Source: Nocardiopsis sp. CNR-923 (GTDB lineage Bacteria > Actinomycetota > Actinomycetes > Streptosporangiales > Streptosporangiaceae). Taken from it: DNA of 64,000 nucleotides. The DNA is taken from positions 124,001-188,000 of the forward strand of contig NZ_MKKC01000076.1 of assembly GCF_001942255.1 (NCBI RefSeq), written 5' to 3'. The notes below the pieces were generated by a model, which was given only the letters and a program-made list of their open reading frames with translations, was not told the DNA's origin and made no database searches. Position numbers and translations under genes: made by a program. Below, piece by piece: positions 58,210 through 64,000 of this stretch; positions within the stretch are counted from its first letter, which is position 1; every line of letters begins with the position of its first letter.

Positions 58210-58407
58210 TCAACGCCCCGCAGCCGACCCCAGGAAAGCGCGCCACTCGCGCTCGGGGAAGCAGAGGAGGCCGAGACCGATGTTCCGCGAGTCCCGGACA
58301 TCAACGCGGCCACGGGCCTCGGCGATCTCCACGCAGTTGGCGGTCTCCTCACTGCTGCACGACGACTTGCGCCACCGACGTCCGGTGTCGTCCGTTCCAC
58401 TGTCCAT
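58210..58407 (-). CDS. DUF397 protein
   Basis: A 65-residue single DUF397 unit: RRWRKSSCSSEETANCVEIAE, VDVRDSRN and an EWRAFL end. ATG 58407 has GGAGG at seven bases. Usually a partner of an XRE/DUF5753 regulator, but none is adjacent; the upstream divergent gene is the STAND-TPR protein. It is in an accessory block together with another DUF397 gene at 60569. Confidence 0.85.
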   Translation of the reverse strand: MDSGTDDTGRRWRKSSCSSEETANCVEIAEARGRVDVRDSRNIGLGLLCFPEREWRAFLGSAAGR

Positions 58408-58554
58408 TGACACACCTCCGTGCTCAGGCGATCCGGAGCGGACCTAACCCCAGATACCGGTTCATAAAAGTGCCAATGGTCAATATCTGGACATACGGCA
58501 CATAAGCATCAGATCGACCATCCTCCCAGGCGGCATCGCAGGCAGTATGGGGGC

Positions 58555-60564
58555 ATGGCTTCTCCCCCCAACGCCCACGAGAACTCCTCCCACGGAGCCG
58601 TGTACGGTCAGATGGTCCAGGCAAGGGACATCCACGGCGGTGTGACGATCAACGTGCCGACCGCGCTGCCCGCGCCCTTGGCGGACGTGTCCCTGGACCC
58701 TCCCCGACTCGCGACCGCCGTACGCGGGCGCGATGATCTGCTGGGCACGCTCGGTGAGGCGATGACGGCCGGTGCGCCCGTGCCACATGTCTTGACAGGT
58801 CCGGGCGGGTTCGGGAAGACCACGGTGGCCGCCGCACTCGCCGAGCGCGCGCGTTCCGACCGGTGGACGGTGTTCTGGGTGCGACCAGGCAATGTCGCGG
58901 CCAGCATGGTGGAAGTCGCCGTCGAGTTGGGGGGTTCGCGGGAAGAGGCCGAGCGGGTACGGCCAGCCCGGCATCAGGCGGCACGATGGGTTTGGCGGCA
59001 CCTCGACAAAGCGCCCAGGCCGTGGCTGCTGGTCATCGACAACGCGGATCGGCCGGAAGAACTGGACCCCGACAATCGCGTGGGCGACCAGCTGGGCTGG
59101 ATGCGCGCCAGTCCCGGTGGGTTCGTCCTGGTGACGAGTCGGGTCGACGACCCCGTGTTGTGGGCCCCGGCGAAGGTCCACCGCATCAGTGAGCTGGATG
59201 CCCTTTCCGCCACCGCGGCGCTCACCGATCACGCGGGAATGCCCGACCTGCCCGGAGCCGACATTTTGGCCGAACGCCTCGGTCGCGTGCCTCTGGCTGT
59301 CTCTCTCGCCGGCCGCATCCTGGCCACGCACAGGGTGCTGTTCCCCAACGCACACGCACTGTTGGACCGACTCGACCAGAACCTCGGCAAGCTGGACCAG
59401 CTGGCAGCCCCGCTGGTCACGGGTGGCGACACGGACCGCAGGCTGCTGTCGGGGGTTTGGGATCTGTCCCTTCGGTTGCTCGCGGAGAAGGACGCGTACG
59501 CGCCCCGTCTGCTGCGTCTGCTCGCGGTACTGGGAACCGAGGCCCTCGATGTTCCCCTCCGCAGACTCCCCGTCTCCGAATTGGCAGATGGGCTGTTCGA
59601 GGGCATGGATGAGACCGCCATGGCACGGGCGATCAACGCCCTCATCATCCACGGCCTCGTCTCCGCGACCAGCAAGCGGGAAGAAACGGTCCTCAGCCTC
59701 CATCCGCTCGTGTCCGAGAGCGTCCGCGCCGGGTTTGGTGACAAGGAGGCCCACCTCCTCGACGTGGCCGAGTCATTGCTGGATGGGAGACGTGGCCGAG
59801 ACCCCGCTCTGGAGGCGGTCGCCTACGCGGAAGTCGGGAGAACCGGCAGTCGCGCCACGGGCTTGGTCGGATCCGTGGAGATCAGGAGGATGACGAAGTC
59901 CTACCGTGCCATGACACTCGCAGGAAACCCGGAAGACGCTGAGCGACACCTCCGGGAGCTCGTCACCAACGCCCGGGCGTCGCTGGGCGACGCACACCCG
60001 GAGACCCTGGCCGCACGGCACACGTTGGCTGACGCCGTCCGGGCCCAGGACCAGTTCGAGAGCGCCGAGGACATGTACCGTGCCGTCACCGACGACCGCG
60101 CGGTTGCCTTGGGCCCCCACCACACCGACACCCTGAGCAGCCGCCACCAAGTCGCACTCATGGCGTACCTGCGGGACGACCTCGACGCCGCCGAGGAAGG
60201 GCTGCGCGCCGTGTGGAAGATCCACGTCAGCCTCGGCGCGGAGGAAAGCTCGAACGCCCTGTTCGCTCTGGGCAACCTGGCGCACGTGCAACGGCGTCGG
60301 GGCAACTTCGACGCCGCCGAGGCGAGCCTCCGCAGCATCCGCGAGGTGCGTATACGTGACCTGGGTGAGGAACATCCGGACACACTGGCCGTCGATTTCC
60401 ACCTGGCCTTGGTCGCCTACGAGCGCGGAGATCACGCCTCCGCGATGCGGAGTTTCCACCACGTGGCTCTGAACCGAGCGGCCGTGCTCGGTGAGGACCA
60501 CCGCCTCACCGAACAGGCACGCGAGTGGCGGGAGAAGACCGTGCGGCAGCTCAGGGGAGCCTGA
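58555..60564 (+). CDS. STAND (NB-ARC-like) ATPase with TPR repeats
   Basis: A 669-residue protein. The short N-terminal stretch VYGQMVQARDIHGGV is the motif that precedes many actinomycete STAND proteins. The NTPase domain has Walker A GPGGFGKTTVA (about residues 82-92) and Walker B WLLVIDNAD; a winged-helix region follows, then a TPR array from about 440 (repeats with ASLGDAHPETLAARHTLA, ALGPHHTDTLSSRHQVA, LGEEHPDTLAVDFHLA). Such proteins are signal-triggered switches; some act in defence against phage, others in regulation. No toxic effector domain is fused. DUF397 genes flank it on both sides, and the 90-base upstream region contains CCAGATA...TATCTGG arms. Confidence 0.85.
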   Translation: MASPPNAHENSSHGAVYGQMVQARDIHGGVTINVPTALPAPLADVSLDPPRLATAVRGRDDLLGTLGEAMTAGAPVPHVLTGPGGFGKTTVAAALAERARSDRWTVFWVRPGNVAASMVEVAVELGGSREEAERVRPARHQAARWVWRHLDKAPRPWLLVIDNADRPEELDPDNRVGDQLGWMRASPGGFVLVTSRVDDPVLWAPAKVHRISELDALSATAALTDHAGMPDLPGADILAERLGRVPLAVSLAGRILATHRVLFPNAHALLDRLDQNLGKLDQLAAPLVTGGDTDRRLLSGVWDLSLRLLAEKDAYAPRLLRLLAVLGTEALDVPLRRLPVSELADGLFEGMDETAMARAINALIIHGLVSATSKREETVLSLHPLVSESVRAGFGDKEAHLLDVAESLLDGRRGRDPALEAVAYAEVGRTGSRATGLVGSVEIRRMTKSYRAMTLAGNPEDAERHLRELVTNARASLGDAHPETLAARHTLADAVRAQDQFESAEDMYRAVTDDRAVALGPHHTDTLSSRHQVALMAYLRDDLDAAEEGLRAVWKIHVSLGAEESSNALFALGNLAHVQRRRGNFDAAEASLRSIREVRIRDLGEEHPDTLAVDFHLALVAYERGDHASAMRSFHHVALNRAAVLGEDHRLTEQAREWREKTVRQLRGA

Positions 60565-60568
60565 ACCA

Positions 60569-60826
60569 CTACACCTCGCCGGAGATCAGGCGGACGAGCC
60601 GCACCCAATCCGATGCTCCTACGCCCAGCACCGCGCCAGCGCGGTTCCGGGTGTCGCGCACCAGCATGACGGTAGGTCCTGAGAAAGCGACCTCCACACA
60701 GTGCGCGCAGGCGTCGCTATGGGAGCTCTTGGCCCAGTGCCGCTCCGACAGCGCCGCCTCCACACACCCGCCGTCGGCCGCGTCGCTGTGGCTGCTCTTG
60801 AACCAACGGGGGGTCTGTTCGTCCAT
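60569..60826 (-). CDS. DUF397 protein with two repeats
   Basis: An 85-residue protein with two units: RWFKSSHSDAADGGCVEAAL then HWAKSSHSDACAHCVEVAF, continuing VLVRDTRNRAG and SDWVRLVRLI. Tandem duplication of the KSSHSDA...CVE unit is similar to the DUF397 protein at 24770. No XRE gene is adjacent. It converges on the STAND gene with only four bases between stops. The ribosome site before ATG 60826 is weak. Confidence 0.83.
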   Translation of the reverse strand: MDEQTPRWFKSSHSDAADGGCVEAALSERHWAKSSHSDACAHCVEVAFSGPTVMLVRDTRNRAGAVLGVGASDWVRLVRLISGEV

Positions 60827-60867
60827 GGGGCCGATGCTGCCACAGGAACCCCCGCGCCGCCGCGGTT

Positions 60868-61860
60868 TCAGGCGACCGGCACGGCCGCCGGCGCGTTCTC
60901 CAGGTCCCCGGTCTCGCCCTCGTGGTACGCCCACCTGCCGAGCGTGTACACGTACACGAAGAACAGCGCCTCCGCGACCGCGCCGATCCCGATCCGCAGC
61001 CACACCGCGTCGACCCACCCGGTCACGAAGCCCTCGATGAGCCCGGAGATGAACAGCACCACCACGAGCCCCAGCGCCACCGCGACGGCGGCCCGGCCCT
61101 CCTCGCCCAGCGCCCGCAGCCGTGTCCGGTCGCCCGGGGAGATGATCGTCCACCCGAGCTTGAGGCCCACGCCGCCCGCCACGAACACCGCCGTCAGCTC
61201 CAGCAGCCCGTGCGGCAGGATCAGCCCGAAGAACACGCCCGCCCGGTCGTTGGCGATCATCATCGCCGCCACCTGGCCCAACGCCACCCCGTTGGTCGCC
61301 AGCACGTACAGGGTCGGCAGCCCGAGGAACGCCCCGGAGATGATCGCCACCGCCGCGATCCACGCGTTGTTCGTCCACACGCGGGCGGCGAACGAACCCG
61401 CCGGGTTCTCCACGTAGTAGTTGGCGAAGTCGTGCTCGACGTACCGCGCCATGTCCTCCGGCGAACCGAGCGCGTACAGCGCCTCCGGGGTGTTCACGAG
61501 CCACGCGGCCGTCGCCGTGGACACCAGCACCATGCCCAGGGTCACCGCGAGCCACCACCACCGCAACCGGTACAGCACGGCCGGAAACACCCGCGTGAAG
61601 AACCCCGCGACGTCCCGCCAGGCCGAGGAGTGCGCCCCGGTCACCGCCGAACGCGCGCGCGCCACCAGCGCCGAGAGCCGTCCCACCAGCGCCGGGTCCT
61701 GCCCCGAGGAGCGCACCACCGACAGGTGCGTGGACACCCTCTGGTAGAGCTCGACCAACTCGTCGATCTCCTCGCCGGACAGCCGTCGGCGCCTGCCCAC
61801 CAGGCGATCCAGGCGATCCCACTCCTTGGCGTGCGCCGCCGCGAACACGTCGATATCCAC
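60868..61860 (-). CDS. SpoIIM-family membrane protein
   Basis: A 330-residue protein with an N-terminal cytosolic helical part (1-95) and six or so helices of the stage II sporulation protein M fold; FGLILPHGLLELTAVFVAGGVGL is the conserved central segment. In actinomycetes it is encoded next to RDD and MoxR/DUF58 genes irrespective of endospore formation; the role is probably in envelope remodelling. GTG start at 61860, divergent from the RDD gene. Confidence 0.9.
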   Translation of the reverse strand: MDIDVFAAAHAKEWDRLDRLVGRRRRLSGEEIDELVELYQRVSTHLSVVRSSGQDPALVGRLSALVARARSAVTGAHSSAWRDVAGFFTRVFPAVLYRLRWWWLAVTLGMVLVSTATAAWLVNTPEALYALGSPEDMARYVEHDFANYYVENPAGSFAARVWTNNAWIAAVAIISGAFLGLPTLYVLATNGVALGQVAAMMIANDRAGVFFGLILPHGLLELTAVFVAGGVGLKLGWTIISPGDRTRLRALGEEGRAAVAVALGLVVVLFISGLIEGFVTGWVDAVWLRIGIGAVAEALFFVYVYTLGRWAYHEGETGDLENAPAAVPVA

Positions 61861-61976
61861 GTGTGAGACCCTACTGGGTCGTCGTGCCCGTTCCGTGCCC
61901 CGCCCGCTGACTCCCGGAAGCGCAGGTGGCGGTAGTGTCGGAGGGTACGGTACGGACTTCGAGGGAGCGTGAGCGG

Positions 61977-62794
61977 GTGAACCACTCCGGCGGCGAGGCC
62001 CGCGAGGACGTGTACGGCACGGCTCCGCTGGTCACGGGCGACGCGGTGGTCCTCGATCTGCGCCCGGCGGGCTTCGCCACCAGGGCCGCGGCCATCGCTC
62101 TGGACGTCATCCTCCAGCTCATCCTCCTGGCCGCCCTGGGCGTGGCCGCCACCTGGATCGGCACGGGCGTCGACCTGGCCGCCACGATGGCCTTCTTCAC
62201 GGCGGCGATGGTCCTCATCATCGTCGGATACCCCACCGCGTTCGAGACCGTCTCCCGAGGCCGATCACTCGGCAAGCTGGCGCTGGGGCTGCGGGTGGTC
62301 GGCACCGACGGCTCCCCCGTCCGTTTCCGCCAGGCCCTGGCCCGCGCGCTCGCGGGCTTCGTGGAGATCTGGCTGGCGACCGGGGTGATCGCCCTGTTCA
62401 CGTCGATGATCAACCGCGACGGACGGCGCGTGGGCGACTTCATCGCGGGCACGATGGTCGTCGAGGAGCGCACCGGGCGCGACGTGAGGAGTTCGTCGCG
62501 ATGCCCCCGCACCTGGCGCAGTGGGCCGCCGGAGCCGAACTGTCCCGTCTCACCCCCGAGACGGCCGCGGCCGCCCGCCAGTACGTCGTGCGGTACACGG
62601 AGCTGGCCGAGCACACCCGCCACGAGATGGGCGTACGCCTGGCCGACGCGGTGGCCGCCCAGATCAGCCCGCCCCCGCCGCCGGGGACGGCCCCGCCGCA
62701 CTTCCTGGCCGCCGTGCTCGCCGAACGCCGCCGCCGGCACGCGGTGAACGCCTGGCGCGACGGCCCCACGGGACCCGCGTACGGCCGTTCCTGA
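61977..62794 (+). CDS. RDD-family membrane protein, frame broken near 62480
   Basis: About 272 residues after one base is added. The RDD motif region is LRPAGFATRAAAIALDVILQ (with Arg and Asp in the first helix), then helices up to GRSLGKLALGLRVV and RRVGDFIAGTMVV. A cytosolic C-terminal tail in the next frame (EEFVAMPPHLAQWAAGAELS to GPAYGRS) is joined at DV/REEFVAMP. RDD proteins are probable transporters or transport cofactors. GTG 61977 was chosen by GGGAG spacing. Next to SpoIIM and ahcY, as in other actinomycetes. Confidence 0.88.
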
Positions 62795-62800
62795 CCTCCC

Positions 62801-64000
62801 TCAGGGGTGCCACGAGCGCAGGTACGCGTCCTGGTCGGGGGTGAGGGCGTCGATCCGCACTCCGAGCGCCGCCAGTCCGAGGCGGGCCACCTCGGTGTCG
62901 GTCTCCTCCGGCACCTCGACCACGCCCGGTTCCAACTCGGCGTGGTGCCGGGCGAGCCACTCGGTGGTCAGGGCCTGCACGGCGAAGGACATGTCCATCA
63001 CCGCGGCCGGGTGTCCCTCCGCCGCGCCCAGGTTGACCAGCCGCCCCTCGGAGAGCAGCAGGACCCGGCGCCCGTCGGCGAACACGTACTCGTCCGCCTG
63101 CTCGCGCACCCCGCGGTTGACCTCGACCGCCATCCGGTCCAGCGCGACGAGGTCGATCTCCAGATCGAAGTGGCCCGAATTGGCCAGGATCGCGCCGTCC
63201 CGCATCCGTTCCAGGTGCTCGGCCCGGACGACGTCCCGGTTGCCGGTCACGGTGACGAACACGTCCCCGAGCGGCGCCGCCTCGTCCATGGTCGTGACCG
63301 TGTAGCCCTGCATGACCGCGTCCAGGGCCTTGACGGGGTCCACCTCGGTGACGACCACGCGTGCGCCCATCCCCCGGGCGCGCTCGGCCAGGCCGCGGCC
63401 GCAGTAGCCGAACCCGGCCACGACGATCGTGCGCCCGGCGAGCATCGCGTTGGTGGCGCGCAGAATGCCGTCTATCGTCGACTGTCCGGTCCCGTACCGG
63501 TTGTCGAACATGCGCTTGGTGGCGGTGTCGTTGACCGCGACCATCGGCAGTCGCAGCTCGCCCGCCGCGCTCATCCGCCGCAGTCGGATCACCCCGGTGG
63601 TGGTCTGCTCGCAGCCGCCCAGCACCCCGTCCATGAGGTCGGGGCGCAGCGAGTGGACCGTGTTCACCAGGTCGCAGCCGTCGTCGAGCAGCACATCGGG
63701 GCGGGCCTCCAGGACGGTGACCAGGTTGCGGTCGTAGGCGGCCTGGTCCATGCCCGCCCACGCGTGCACGGCCACTCCGTACTCGGCGACCAGGGCCGCG
63801 GCGGTGTCGTCCTGGGTGGACAGCGGGTTGGAGGCGGCCAGCCAGACCTCCGCGCCGCCCGCGCGCAGGGCGCGCAGCAGGTTGGCCGTCTCGGCCGTCA
63901 CGTGCAGGCACGCGGCGACGCGCGTGCCGTCGAGCGGCCGTTCCCGCGCGAACCGCTCACGCACGCTGCGCAGCACGGGCATGGAGCGCTCGGCCCAGTC
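62801..64000 (-). CDS. ahcY: Adenosylhomocysteinase (start beyond right edge)
   Basis: About 393 residues plus an N-terminal piece outside the window: the reading continues through DWAERS before the internal Met at 63982, as in other AhcY proteins where E-W-A-E-R-x-M-P lies about 20 residues in. It hydrolyses S-adenosylhomocysteine to adenosine and homocysteine with bound NAD. Seen: [27 protein letters not shown] (catalytic region), [17 protein letters not shown] (NAD loop), NSGHFDLEI and [18 protein letters not shown], with the C-terminal YLRSWHP. The sequence resembles the shorter AhcY type without the large insertion. Confidence 0.93.
   Translation of the reverse strand, partial: DWAERSMPVLRSVRERFARERPLDGTRVAACLHVTAETANLLRALRAGGAEVWLAASNPLSTQDDTAAALVAEYGVAVHAWAGMDQAAYDRNLVTVLEARPDVLLDDGCDLVNTVHSLRPDLMDGVLGGCEQTTTGVIRLRRMSAAGELRLPMVAVNDTATKRMFDNRYGTGQSTIDGILRATNAMLAGRTIVVAGFGYCGRGLAERARGMGARVVVTEVDPVKALDAVMQGYTVTTMDEAAPLGDVFVTVTGNRDVVRAEHLERMRDGAILANSGHFDLEIDLVALDRMAVEVNRGVREQADEYVFADGRRVLLLSEGRLVNLGAAEGHPAAVMDMSFAVQALTTEWLARHHAELEPGVVEVPEETDTEVARLGLAALGVRIDALTPDQDAYLRSWHP

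Overview
The window is high-GC actinobacterial DNA. Several genes are order-typical: mtrA-mtrB-lpqB, comF-like, hpf and secA in a row; prfB-ftsE-ftsX-smpB-ssrA in a row; a large NAD-type glutamate dehydrogenase; DUF397/XRE pairs; frequent GTG starts and GTGA/ATGA stop-start overlaps. Together with a SpoIIM/RDD/adenosylhomocysteinase block this suggests a filamentous actinomycete, most likely Nocardiopsis or a close relative in Nocardiopsaceae. That placement is inference from gene content, not from a marker-gene comparison.

Layout. 0-6.4 kb: a minus-strand, translationally coupled envelope-glycan set (SGNH hydrolase with fibronectin domains, polytopic membrane protein, DUF2613 peptide, GT4 glycosyltransferase, AftD-like GT-C enzyme running off the left edge). 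6.6-11.8 kb: DMT transporter, FMN reductase, nagA, a short cytochrome P450, an isocitrate-lyase/PEP-mutase-family enzyme. 12-18.5 kb: tmRNA (ssrA), a penicillin-binding-protein homologue with lost catalytic motifs, smpB, ftsX, ftsE, prfB. 18.8-23.7 kb: NAD-glutamate dehydrogenase. 24-31.5 kb is accessory: degenerate HAD protein, DUF397 + XRE regulator with a paired operator, an unknown 105-aa protein, two divergent isoaspartate-methyltransferase-like genes (one coupled to a 46-aa DnaJ-type zinc-finger protein), a phosphotransferase remnant, an HTH/PIN toxin-antitoxin pair, MerR regulator. 31.5-40.4 kb: Uma2, DUF6912-like, HAD, GH3 hexosaminidase, and an amino-sugar PTS regulon (EIIA, EIIB, SIS-domain isomerase/deaminase, DasR-like GntR regulator with an operator, EIIC), DM13 protein. 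40.5-51.4 kb: secA, hpf, ComF-like, lpqB, mtrB, mtrA. 51.8-64 kb: membrane protein with PGY repeats, DUF4129, DUF4350, MoxR, DUF58, then an accessory insertion (glycosyltransferase remnant, DUF397 genes, STAND-TPR protein), then SpoIIM, RDD and ahcY, which runs off the right edge.

Sequence quality. About twenty reading-frame breaks occur in 64 kb, nearly all consistent with one missing base in a G/C-rich run, and they hit genes that cannot be lost (secA twice, prfB, mtrB). I therefore annotate these as one gene each with a probable sequencing indel; coordinates span both frames. True pseudogenes are called only where other evidence (missing domains) exists: 29.3-29.8 kb and 57.4-58.2 kb.

Functional links. 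The amino-sugar genes (GH3 hexosaminidase, PTS, SIS isomerase, nagA) form a route from external or recycled N-acetylglucosamine to fructose-6-phosphate under a GntR/DasR-type repressor. tmRNA and smpB work together in ribosome rescue, next to hpf-type hibernation and RF2 genes elsewhere in the window. MtrAB-LpqB is the envelope-stress/cell-division two-component system. No insertion sequence, CRISPR array, rRNA or tRNA was recognised.
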